Assembly: GCF_900104795.1 (NCBI RefSeq)
Contig: NZ_FNTG01000001.1
Span: 1,302,001-1,366,000, forward strand
Origin: Burkholderia sp. WP9
Lineage (GTDB): Bacteria > Pseudomonadota > Gammaproteobacteria > Burkholderiales > Burkholderiaceae
DNA length: 64,000 nt
Direction of reading: 5' to 3'
In this document: piece after piece, positions 53,436 to 60,184 of the stretch
How positions within the stretch are numbered: position 1 is the first letter of the stretch
How the letters are laid out: each line of letters begins with the position of its first letter
Made by a program: the position numbers and the translations under genes
The notes under the pieces: generated by a model
Seen by the model: only the letters and a program-made list of their open reading frames with translations
What the model was told of the DNA's origin: nothing
Databases searched by the model: none

Positions 53436-53704
53436 GTACGCCTTTCTCGATGAGCGGGCCGACGACCTCGAACTACGCGGGGCCGTCCGATGCCGCAACC
53501 GACAACATCGTCACGTTTAACGACGGGTCATTCACCACGGCCGCCACGCCGACACCGGGCCTCACGGCCGGGCTGTCGAACGTGACGGGCGGCATTGCGT
53601 CGCTCGGCTCGGCTGTGTCGAACCTGACCAGTTCGGCCAGCGGCATTTTTATGCTGGTCGCGGTCGGCGGTGCGATATGGCTGTATCTGCGCAAAAAGCT
53701 GTGA
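53432..53704 (+). CDS. phage protein with C-terminal TM (90 aa)
   Basis: GTG start overlapping the previous stop. Ser/Thr/Gly-rich body and tail anchor GIFMLVAVGGAIWLYLRKKL. Architecture is the same as its neighbour. Confidence 0.72.
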   Translation: MSTPFSMSGPTTSNYAGPSDAATDNIVTFNDGSFTTAATPTPGLTAGLSNVTGGIASLGSAVSNLTSSASGIFMLVAVGGAIWLYLRKKL

Positions 53705-54069
53705 CCGCGCGCCGCGCGTCGGCGGATGAGATCCGGCCTTTCGTGCGGCGTGCGGAGCGCTTTTGTACCACCAGCGAGACGATCGAATCGCTGATCGCGG
53801 ACGGCGAATGCTGGGTTGTGGAGGAGGGCGGAACGGTTGTCGCGGGCTGGTCGCAGCAGTGGCAGGGAACGAACCTGCATGTGCTGGTGTACGGCGGTCA
53901 GGCGGATATCGATCTGTCGCTGGTACTCAATGCATGCCTCGAAGCGCAGCGGCCAGCAAGCGCCAGTTTCCAGACGCGTCGGCCGGGGCTGATTCGCAAG
54001 GGCATCGAACAGGGATACCGCGTCGTGAGGCATCTGCCGCGCGGCGTGGTCATGAAAAAGGAGTTTTGA
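53701..54069 (+). CDS. phage protein, possibly GNAT-like (122 aa)
   Basis: GTG start overlapping the previous stop (GTGA); an ATG at 53677 is possible but overlaps more. GECWVVEEGGTVVAGWSQQW and NLHVLVYGG look like the central strands of an acetyltransferase-type fold, and QTRRPGLIRKGIEQGYRVVR like its C-terminal part. No clear acetyl-CoA loop, so enzymatic activity is doubtful. Confidence 0.55.
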   Translation: MTARRASADEIRPFVRRAERFCTTSETIESLIADGECWVVEEGGTVVAGWSQQWQGTNLHVLVYGGQADIDLSLVLNACLEAQRPASASFQTRRPGLIRKGIEQGYRVVRHLPRGVVMKKEF

Positions 54070-54564
54070 ATGGCTGGCGGCAGCAGTTCTTCAAGCAGCA
54101 GCAAAACCAGCACGACCAGCCAGGACAACCGGCAGAGCGTGTCGGGCGGCACCGGCGTATCCACGTCGGGCAGCGGCAATAACATCACGGTCAACACGCT
54201 GGACGATGGCGCAATTACTGCGGCCTTCGGCACGGCGAATAGCGCCATCAATGCAGTGGTGACCGAGGGCACAAGCGCGCTCGACGCCAACACGCAGGTG
54301 TCGCAGGCCGCAATGACCAACTCGAACAGTATCGCGCAAACGGCAATCGGCGCGGTGCAGACCAGTTCAGCGAATTTCGCAAACCTGCTCGATCAGGCCA
54401 TGAGTGCGGATTCGAGCAATCTCGCGAGCGCATACGCGAACAACGCACAGACGCTTGCGACCGCCTATCAGGACGCCAAAACGGGCGACCAGCGAACCAT
54501 CGTTCTCGGCGGAATCATCATCGCGCTCGCGGCGCTGTACTTCGTCAGCCAGCGGAAGGCCTAA
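54070..54564 (+). CDS. phage protein, helical with C-terminal TM (164 aa)
   Basis: Serine run at the start (GGSSSSSSSKTSTTS), long Ala/Ser/Asn-rich helical middle and the tail anchor TIVLGGIIIALAALYFVSQRKA. Begins directly after the previous stop. Probably a virion membrane protein linking capsid and membrane. Confidence 0.7.
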   Translation: MAGGSSSSSSSKTSTTSQDNRQSVSGGTGVSTSGSGNNITVNTLDDGAITAAFGTANSAINAVVTEGTSALDANTQVSQAAMTNSNSIAQTAIGAVQTSSANFANLLDQAMSADSSNLASAYANNAQTLATAYQDAKTGDQRTIVLGGIIIALAALYFVSQRKA

Positions 54565-54566
54565 GC

Positions 54567-55244
54567 ATGCAGAACATTGGAGCGACGCTCACGCCTAACC
54601 AGCCATGGCCGTTTCAGGTGCGCGGCACGGTGCTGCAGATCATTTCGTCTGGAAACAGCGCGGGTCTGACGGTGCAATTCCTGCTGGGATCGCAGGTGCA
54701 GCACACCATTGAGGACGTGCTGACCGGCTGGAAAATCAAGCCTGCGGGCGGGTTCGACAGCATCACGATCGAGTCGGCGACGGGCGATACCGTCAGCGCG
54801 ATAGTGACGGCCGGCGACGTGGATATTCAGATTCTTGAGTCCAATTCGCAGGTCACCAACACCAGCGCGAATCCCGTGCCGGTGTCGCTGGTGAGCGAGC
54901 CGGGCGCGCCGGTCGCGGTGAACGTGGTGAGCGGCACCATCAACATGACCGCCACCAACGTCGGCATCGTGCCATCGGGCAGCGCGTCGGCAGACGTGGC
55001 ACCGGTAGCCGTCGGCACCTCGGGCGCGCTGCTGATCGCGGCAGCGGCAGGGCGCAAGCGCCTGATGATCCGCAACGCAGGCGCAGGCCAACTGGCGCTC
55101 ACGACGGCCGCCGGCACGACGTTCGCGAATGCGGCCGTGGTGCTGCAACCGGGCGACGTATGGCAGGAACGCGACGCGCCGCAAATCGCCTGGTATGCCG
55201 TGTCCGACGTGGGCACCACCGCTAATCTTCAAACGGTCTCGTAA
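54567..55244 (+). CDS. beta-rich phage structural protein (225 aa), vertex candidate
   Basis: Almost entirely beta-strand-like with two apparent halves: residues ~1-110 (PFQVRGTVLQIISSGNSAGL, GWKIKPAGGFDSITIE) and ~140-225 (AGRKRLMIRNAGAGQLALTT, VLQPGDVWQERDAP). Such proteins are often base or vertex components. It overlaps the spike gene by 1 nt (TAATG). Being next to the spike, it may be the penton or spike adaptor; inferred. Confidence 0.6.
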   Translation: MQNIGATLTPNQPWPFQVRGTVLQIISSGNSAGLTVQFLLGSQVQHTIEDVLTGWKIKPAGGFDSITIESATGDTVSAIVTAGDVDIQILESNSQVTNTSANPVPVSLVSEPGAPVAVNVVSGTINMTATNVGIVPSGSASADVAPVAVGTSGALLIAAAAGRKRLMIRNAGAGQLALTTAAGTTFANAAVVLQPGDVWQERDAPQIAWYAVSDVGTTANLQTVS

Positions 55245-56764
55245 TGAACAAGAAACGGTTTCTCGGCGCGGCGCTCGCGCTGTGCATGGCGGGTTCGGCC
55301 TTCGCGCAATCCGATCTGGTATCGGGACTCGCCGGGCGGCTGAATAACGCGGCGACCTATGGCGCGCGCTCGGTCGCGTACCAGAACACGGCAACCGGCG
55401 CGACGGCGCGTACGGTACAGCAGCGGCTGGACGACTCGATCAACCTGCTGGACTTCGGGGCAGACCCCACCGACACGACCGACAGCACGGCGGCGGTGAA
55501 TGCGTTCCTGACGGCGGTCAAGACGAGCGGCAAATGTGGGCGCATCAATTCGGGCAAATACAAGGTCACGTCAGCGCTCACGCTCGATCTTTCGACCATC
55601 TCTCCAAAGGGCATGTGCCTGTACGGCGAAGGCCAGTACACCAGCATGCTCGATCTGTCCACGGTTACAGCGTCGCCCGCCGTGCAGATCATCGACACCG
55701 GCAACGCGGGCGGCGGTGGCTTCTATAGCTCGTTCCATGACTTCGGCATCAAGGGCAATGTCGCGGGCACGCTGCTGCAACTCGGCAAGACCGACGCGAG
55801 CGATGCGCTCAACGAATTCGAGTTTCGCAATCTGTGGGTCGGCAATTCCAGCACGTCGGCTTCGGCCATCGCGATTCAGGTCAACTATGTGCTGAATACG
55901 CATTTCTTCGCAGTGATCGCGGCGAACAACGGGCACGGCGACGCGTGGCAACTGACGGCCGCCGCATTCGATGACTGGGTGGGCGGATCCGGAACATACG
56001 CGGACAACGGTTTCCACTGGACGGCGAGCGGTATCGGCTGTAGCTGCGGGCAGATCGCGGGCAATACGTTCGTGGGTCTGGACATGGAGGTCAACACCGT
56101 CAACCACGTGAAAATCGATACGTCGAACGCGCACGACAATACGTGGATGGGCGGCACGATGGTGTACACGTCGGGCACGTCATACGGCATTCAGGCGACG
56201 GCGGGGAACCAGAACCTGTTCACCGGCATTTTCATGAATGTGAGCGGCGGGGCGAGCTATTCGAATTTCTTCAACAGCAGCAACGCACAAGGCGTCGCAC
56301 TGCTGAACATGTTCGGCATGAGTGCAGGCCTGCAGATCAATGATCCATCGTTCAACGCGTATCTGTCGGCCGCACAGACACTCACTGCGGCAACGTGGAC
56401 GAAGCTCACATTCAACACGACCGATTACCAGAACGGCACGGGTTTCAGCACGTCCACCGGCCGCTTTACCGCAGTCGTGCCGGGGCGCTATGAGTTCCGA
56501 TGCCACATCAACGAGAACGCGACCAACGCGAGCGCGGTGACTGATTACGTCGGCCTGTACCGCAACGGATCGAACCTGCGCGCGACCGGTTTCGGCATTC
56601 CGGCCGGCACCAATTTTGAGGGCGGCGAAGTCACGGCGCAGATCGTCATGAGCGCGGGCGACTACGTGGAATGCTGGGCCAATCTGGCCGCAAGCAGCGG
56701 TTCGCCGCAGGTGCAGGGCACCAGCACCAACAGCTATTTCGACGGCAAGTATTTGGGGCAGTGA
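55244..56764 (+). CDS. beta-helix spike protein with C1q-like C-terminus and signal peptide
   Basis: 506 residues. Residues 1-22 (KKRFLGAALALCMAGSAFAQ) look like a Sec signal peptide. ARTVQQRLDDSINLLDFGAD is the usual start of a phage tailspike/pectate-lyase-like domain, residues ~70-360, with repeated strands. Residues ~370-506 (LSAAQTLTAATWTKLTFNTT, FTAVVPGRYEFRCHINENA) match a C1q/TNF-like trimeric head. It is the probable receptor-binding or depolymerising spike. The signal peptide is odd for a virion assembled in the cytoplasm. Confidence 0.8.
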   Translation: MNKKRFLGAALALCMAGSAFAQSDLVSGLAGRLNNAATYGARSVAYQNTATGATARTVQQRLDDSINLLDFGADPTDTTDSTAAVNAFLTAVKTSGKCGRINSGKYKVTSALTLDLSTISPKGMCLYGEGQYTSMLDLSTVTASPAVQIIDTGNAGGGGFYSSFHDFGIKGNVAGTLLQLGKTDASDALNEFEFRNLWVGNSSTSASAIAIQVNYVLNTHFFAVIAANNGHGDAWQLTAAAFDDWVGGSGTYADNGFHWTASGIGCSCGQIAGNTFVGLDMEVNTVNHVKIDTSNAHDNTWMGGTMVYTSGTSYGIQATAGNQNLFTGIFMNVSGGASYSNFFNSSNAQGVALLNMFGMSAGLQINDPSFNAYLSAAQTLTAATWTKLTFNTTDYQNGTGFSTSTGRFTAVVPGRYEFRCHINENATNASAVTDYVGLYRNGSNLRATGFGIPAGTNFEGGEVTAQIVMSAGDYVECWANLAASSGSPQVQGTSTNSYFDGKYLGQ

Positions 56765-56895
56765 TGAAAAACCACGTGATTTCGCTGCTTATGGTCGGAG
56801 CAATCGGCGTTGTAGCGCTGCTATGCACGCAGGCGGGGCCGGGCACGCATGGGCCGGTCTGCGGCGATCGCGCGGTGGTGTGGAGGTACTGGTGA
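56764..56895 (+). CDS. small membrane protein (43 aa)
   Basis: ATG overlapping the spike stop (TGATG). Hydrophobic VISLLMVGAIGVVALLCTQ, then a short Gly/Pro tail. Its stop overlaps the next start. Function unknown. Confidence 0.55.
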   Translation: MKNHVISLLMVGAIGVVALLCTQAGPGTHGPVCGDRAVVWRYW

Positions 56896-57527
56896 TGGAA
56901 AACAACCAGGCGGGTTTGGTGCTGCTGCTGGTCGCAATCGCGGCGGCGGTACTGTTTTTGGGCGATAGCGGGTCGTCGGATAGCGGCGGCGATCAGGACG
57001 TTTCAGGCGGCGCACTCGGCGGCGCAACGGGGGATTTGATGGACCTATTTGGCAGCAGCACGGGCGCGAACGGTGGCAACCGGTCGGCCTTTCTCGCGAT
57101 GATCGGACAGAGCGAAGTTGGCGCGGCACTGATCGGTGAAACCGACGGCGGCTATAACGTGCTGGTCGGCTCGACGCCGGGCAACCCGATGACGTTCAGC
57201 GATTACAGCACGCATCCAGACATTCTCAACCAGCAATACGATTCGACGGCGGCCGGGCTGTACCAGATCAATTTCCCGACGTTCAAGACGCTGCGGAGCC
57301 AGACCGGACTCACGGATTTCAGCCCGGCCACGCAGGACGCCATGGCTATCCAGTTGATCACGAACAAGGGCGCGCTCGCGGACGTGGACGCAGGGAATTT
57401 CGCGTCGGCCGTGCAGAAGTGCGGGCCGGTGTGGGCGAGCCTCGGATACAACAACTACGGACAGCCGACGAACCAGCTTGAGACTTTGCAGGCGTGGTAT
57501 CAGGCTGCAGGAGGGGCCGTCGCATGA
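56895..57527 (+). CDS. membrane-anchored lytic transglycosylase, lambda R-type
   Basis: 210 residues. N-terminal TM helix (GLVLLLVAIAAAVLFLG), Gly/Ser-rich linker to ~60, then a domain closely resembling lambda endolysin R: likely catalytic Glu near E74 (IGQSEVG), DGGYNVLVGSTPGNPMTFSD, STAAGLYQINFPTFKTLR, LTDFSPATQDAMAIQLI and CGPVWASL. In membrane-containing phages a virion transglycosylase helps DNA entry (PRD1 P7); this copy may serve entry, lysis or both. The TM anchor with the enzyme outside fits. Confidence 0.88.
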   Translation: MENNQAGLVLLLVAIAAAVLFLGDSGSSDSGGDQDVSGGALGGATGDLMDLFGSSTGANGGNRSAFLAMIGQSEVGAALIGETDGGYNVLVGSTPGNPMTFSDYSTHPDILNQQYDSTAAGLYQINFPTFKTLRSQTGLTDFSPATQDAMAIQLITNKGALADVDAGNFASAVQKCGPVWASLGYNNYGQPTNQLETLQAWYQAAGGAVA

Positions 57528-57910
57528 GCAAGCAGAGCAACACGGTCGGCAACGTCGCCATCGGGCTGGCGGTGGTGGTGCTGGGGTTCGTGGTCTACAA
57601 GACGATGTTCAGCGGCAACGTGACCTACACGGGCGCGGCACCGACGCCCAAGCAGACGAGCACCGCGGCGAATCCGGCGGCGCTCGCGGCGTCGCTTGTG
57701 CCCACGGTCAATTCGCTCAGTTCGCTGTTCGGGAGCCTGAACAGCTACGTACCGGCGGCCGGAACATCGACGCTCGGCGGGCTGGACCAGACCTATACGT
57801 CGGCGGCCTACAACCCGGATGCGATCAGTAGCGCCATCTCGTCGGACACAACGGCATCCATGGCGAGCGCGGGAGAAAGTGACCTCAATTCGTGGGGCTT
57901 CTCGCTGTGA
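57524..57910 (+). CDS. single-TM phage protein (128 aa)
   Basis: ATG overlapping the previous stop. N-terminal helix NVAIGLAVVVLGFVVYKTMF and a Ser/Ala/Thr-rich remainder. Likely minor virion membrane protein. Confidence 0.68.
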   Translation: MSKQSNTVGNVAIGLAVVVLGFVVYKTMFSGNVTYTGAAPTPKQTSTAANPAALAASLVPTVNSLSSLFGSLNSYVPAAGTSTLGGLDQTYTSAAYNPDAISSAISSDTTASMASAGESDLNSWGFSL

Positions 57911-58191
57911 GCGTGAAAGACGACGCCATTGAGATCACCGTTGCGGTGGTCGCGCTCGCGCTCGCCGTCTGGTACATCGAATCGCGGTTCAAGGCGGCCG
58001 GCGGCGTCACGGGACTGTCGTCGTCGCTATTCAGCTACGCGACGGGTTCCCTGTTCAGCGGCGGCGATCCAACGCCGAGCATGGGCGCGATCCCGGACCA
58101 GACCACGCTCAACACCACTAACGCCACGTCGTCTGATACGGTGAATTCGCTGCTGAATTCCAGCCTGACGATGCAGTCAATCGGGATGTAG
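57907..58191 (+). CDS. single-TM phage protein (94 aa)
   Basis: GTG start overlapping the previous stop. Helix IEITVAVVALALAVWYIESR then a Ser/Thr-rich tail, the same plan as its neighbour. Confidence 0.66.
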   Translation: MSVKDDAIEITVAVVALALAVWYIESRFKAAGGVTGLSSSLFSYATGSLFSGGDPTPSMGAIPDQTTLNTTNATSSDTVNSLLNSSLTMQSIGM

Positions 58192-58193
58192 CC

Positions 58194-58661
58194 ATGAGCA
58201 TCATTACTGACCTCATCGCGCCGGGCGGCGGCGTCGCGGACCTGATCAGCACGGTAATCAAGCGCGTGTGGCCAGACAAGGAAGCGCAGCAGCAGGCCCA
58301 GCAGCAATTTGAACTGCAGTTGCTGCAGATGCAGCAGCGCGGTGAGCTGGACCAGTTCGACGGACAGATCAAGCTCGCGCTCGCGCAGGTGCAGACCAAC
58401 AACACCGAAGCGGCGAATAGCAATTTCTTCGTGTCGGGCGCGCGGCCAGCGGTGATGTGGGTGTGTACGGTCGGGCTTGCGTACCAGATTCTGGCGCGGC
58501 CGATGCTCATGTGGGCGTCGATCGGCTGGTGGCACATTCCGATTCCGCCGGCCATCGACAACAACACACTGATGACGCTGCTCATTGGGCTGCTCGGCCT
58601 CGGCACGCACATGATGGTGGAAAACGTGCAGCAGGCCCGCCAAGGGGCTGGCAATGGCTGA
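58194..58661 (+). CDS. three-TM holin
   Basis: 155 residues. A glutamine-rich coiled-coil N-terminal half (KEAQQQAQQQFELQLLQMQQ) precedes three hydrophobic segments (AVMWVCTVGLAYQILARPML, MWASIGWWHIPIP and TLMTLLIGLLGLGTHMMV). This is the layout of the GTA/phage 3TM holin family. It would release the transglycosylase or depolarise the membrane at lysis. Confidence 0.8.
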   Translation: MSIITDLIAPGGGVADLISTVIKRVWPDKEAQQQAQQQFELQLLQMQQRGELDQFDGQIKLALAQVQTNNTEAANSNFFVSGARPAVMWVCTVGLAYQILARPMLMWASIGWWHIPIPPAIDNNTLMTLLIGLLGLGTHMMVENVQQARQGAGNG

Positions 58662-58878
58662 CAGCGTATCGAAATGGGCTGGCTTGGCTGGCATCGCGGT
58701 CACGGCGGGAACGCTGATCTGGCAAATGTCCGGGATCGCGCACGACGTGGGCGAGGTGCGCGTGGCCGTGACGGACCTGCGCACCACGGAAAAGGGAACC
58801 GACGAACGGCTTTACGCGCTGGAAAGCCGTGTTGTCAAACTTGAGACCAGCGTGTCACTGATGGAGAAAAGCGAATGA
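58654..58878 (+). CDS. TM plus coiled-coil phage protein, spanin- or Rz-like position (74 aa)
   Basis: One N-terminal helix (AGLAGIAVTAGTLIWQMSG) and a coiled coil (DLRTTEKGTDERLYALESRVVKLETSVSLMEK). It overlaps the holin gene by 8 nt. A lysis accessory role follows from position and shape only. Confidence 0.65.
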   Translation: MADSVSKWAGLAGIAVTAGTLIWQMSGIAHDVGEVRVAVTDLRTTEKGTDERLYALESRVVKLETSVSLMEKSE

Positions 58879-58937
58879 CCAAGCATCGACGCCGCCGCGA
58901 ACGGGACAGCAAAGGCCGCTTCAAGCGTAGCCGGTAG
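58875..58937 (+). CDS. tiny basic phage peptide (20 aa)
   Basis: ATGA overlap with the preceding gene; MTKHRRRRERDSKGRFKRSR, half of it Arg/Lys. The RDSKGRFKR ending is often seen in small phage proteins. Possibly nucleic-acid binding. Last gene of the + operon, directly followed by a terminator. Confidence 0.55.
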   Translation: MTKHRRRRERDSKGRFKRSR

Positions 58938-58966
58938 AAAAAAGCCCCTATTTCAGGGGCTTTTTT
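58938..58966. terminator. bidirectional terminator between convergent prophage operons
   Basis: AAAAAAGCCCCT - ATTTC - AGGGGCTTTTTT hairpin with A and T tracts on both sides, so it can end the + late operon and the minus operon. It also overlaps the stop of the minus gene. Confidence 0.92.
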
Positions 58967-59181
58967 CATTGTGCGGCGGGAAGGTAGACGGCGCGCTCGG
59001 CGTCGGGGCCGTGTGCCAGCGTAGTGAAGGCTTCGCGCGTCATCATGTAAAGCTTGCCATCGAGTCGAACGCGAAAAAACGCCGCGTCGCGAACGTCGTC
59101 AAAATAGCCGCATGCATCGTCAAACTTGGAGGCGAGGAGCCAGCTGTCTGCAGGAGGGTCGCGGAGATCAAGGTCTGTCAT
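58966..59181 (-). CDS. prophage minus-operon protein (71 aa)
   Basis: Acidic soluble protein (DSWLLASKFDDACGYFDDVRDAAFFRVRLDGKLYMMTREAF). The ATG overlaps the stop of the preceding TM peptide (ATGA). In the circular phage this would be the last gene of the repressor operon. Function unknown. Confidence 0.7.
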   Translation of the reverse strand: MTDLDLRDPPADSWLLASKFDDACGYFDDVRDAAFFRVRLDGKLYMMTREAFTTLAHGPDAERAVYLPAAQ

Positions 59182-59273
59182 TCGAGATTCTCAGGATCAA
59201 TTTTCCGGCCGCCAAACAGCCAGAAAAGGGAGGCGCCAACGGCGGCGATGACGGTGATGATAGCGCGTTTCAT
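59178..59273 (-). CDS. single-TM peptide (31 aa)
   Basis: MKRAIITVIAAVGASLFWLF then a charged tail (GGRKIDPENLE). Overlaps both neighbours by 4 nt. Function unknown. Confidence 0.62.
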   Translation of the reverse strand: MKRAIITVIAAVGASLFWLFGGRKIDPENLE

Positions 59274-59545
59274 TTGAGGCCTAGACGGCGATTGAGGAAC
59301 GCCCGCCGTGCGCGGGCGTTTTCTATGGTGGTGTCGAACGTGCCGGCGAGCTTCGCGCGGGCGACCTTCCCGGCCACGTCCCAATGTCGTATGTAGTACG
59401 CCATGCGTTGCTCGCTGATTGCGAAGCCAGGCGCAAGGGCGGACACCCAAAGCTCCAAATCTTCATACGTAACAACGACTTGGCCGAACAGATCAAGCAT
59501 TGCAAACCCCGGAAAAGCGAAGCGGGGAAAAGAAGCGTTTTGCAT
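59270..59545 (-). CDS. prophage minus-operon protein (91 aa)
   Basis: FGQVVVTYEDLELWVSALAP, then AYYIRHWDVAGKVARAKLAGTF. I recall similar small proteins in Burkholderia phages, function unknown. In the circular phage it lies 14 nt after the end of the repressor frame. An internal ATG at 59500 is an alternative start. Confidence 0.72.
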   Translation of the reverse strand: MQNASFPRFAFPGFAMLDLFGQVVVTYEDLELWVSALAPGFAISEQRMAYYIRHWDVAGKVARAKLAGTFDTTIENARARRAFLNRRLGLK

Positions 59546-59559
59546 ACCTTGATCGAAGC

Positions 59560-59619
59560 TTAGGCGGCCAGTGCGTTATCCCATACTGTGGTTTTCCTGA
59601 ACCGACGACGATTTGACAT
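59560..59619 (-). other. phage-encoded 3' end of the repressor gene (displaced)
   Basis: The minus frame LYLMSN then RRRFRKTTVWDNALAA and TAA, in register with the repressor frame at the left att repeat. In the prophage it has no promoter or start of its own apart from the ATG within the repeat. The C-terminus ALAA equals the end of the E. coli ssrA tag recognised by ClpXP/ClpAP. Confidence 0.65.
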
Positions 59620-59638
59620 AAGATAAATTATCACCCAT
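59611..59638. repeat. attR, dif-like Xer site
   Basis: On the + strand ATTTGACATAA, GATAAA, TTATCACCCAT. On the minus strand the outer arm reads ATGGGTGATAA, which shares the ATAA end of the XerC arm of dif. The first 17 bp equal attL. The right arm is presumed host DNA, so this reconstructs attB. Confidence 0.7.
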
Positions 59639-59640
59639 TT

Positions 59641-59820
59641 GTATGTAAGAGCAAAGCTGTAATGTCGTACCTGGGCAAAGCTGAAACGTCGCATGTCATG
59701 CTGGCTGACCTGTGACGGGAGGCTCGCATGACGACATCTGGGACGATCACCATGACGATGCGCGAGGTTGACCGGCTCAGGACGATCCAGTCGGTGGTCG
59801 ACGGTATGCTGATGATGTGA
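59641..59820 (+). pseudogene. truncated transposase start (ISNCY-like) with terminal repeats
   Basis: Two imperfect repeats GCAAAGCTGTAATGTCG and GCAAAGCTGAAACGTCG (59651-59692) resemble an IS end. The frame from 59728 reads TMTMREVDRLRTIQSVVDG, like the N-terminus of ISNCY-type transposases, and stops at 59820 after 30 codons. The rest of the gene is missing. Confidence 0.5.
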
Positions 59821-59943
59821 ATTTCCGGCATATAGGCGCCATTTCGTTTTCGGCGTAATGGCGCCACCGGATTTCCGGCGTAATGGAGCCACGGCGTTTT
59901 CGGCGTAAAGGCGCCAGTAGTTTTGCGGCGTAATGGCGCCACC
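59820..59943. repeat. five-unit imperfect tandem repeat
   Basis: Five ~25-bp units of the form TTTTCGGCGTAATGGCGCCA plus 4-6 variable bases. Each has a small GGCGCC palindrome. Multiple terminal repeats of this kind are transposase-binding sites in IS21-type elements; it is probably the remnant end of one. Confidence 0.55.
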
Positions 59944-59987
59944 CAGATGACGAGCAGCGAGGGTTCGAACTTCATTGATCGGCTAGA

Positions 59988-60008
59988 CTCCCGGCCTTTT
60001 GCCGGGAG
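59988..60008. terminator. hairpin before the RIT element
   Basis: CTCCCGGC - CTTTT - GCCGGGAG, 8-bp stem, 17 bp left of the RIT terminal repeat. Either a terminator or part of the older IS end. Confidence 0.45.
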
Positions 60009-60025
60009 AGGCCGTGGCCAATCGG

Positions 60026-60057
60026 AGGTTCGTTAGGCACGGGCGGAAATTAGGTTC
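60026..60057 (+). repeat. RIT left terminal inverted repeat
   Basis: Begins AGGTTCGTTAGG and ends AAATTAGGTTC; the centre of nine bases differs from the right copy at six positions. Confidence 0.85.
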
Positions 60058-60184
60058 AGAGGCGACACGGTGAGTGCCCTTGTACGCGGACTGTATCGTA
60101 GAGAGCCGCGATGCGACCTTTGTTGAAGCGCACCTAATTTCGGTGTACTCCTACCGATGCATACGTTGGTTCATGGAGGACATC

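Larger units (their letters stand above)
46256..59638. mobile_element. integrase-less tailless prophage, corticovirus (PM2)-like
   Basis: 13.4 kb between dif-like direct repeats. The content is coherent: repressor and a short minus-strand operon, and a long + operon with HUH replication protein, zinc-ribbon and coiled-coil proteins, packaging ATPase, double-jelly-roll-type capsid protein, about ten small membrane proteins, spike, transglycosylase and holin, all closely packed with ATGA/GTGA overlaps. There are no tail, portal or terminase genes and no integrase. All reading frames except the repressor end appear intact, so the element may be active. Confidence 0.85.

Noticed and set aside
46256..59638. 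RIT recombinases as the integrases of the prophage
   Set aside because: They lie outside the direct repeats and are bounded by their own terminal inverted repeats, so they form a separate element.
59611..59638. tRNA gene as attachment site
   Set aside because: No tRNA-like sequence or fold at either repeat.
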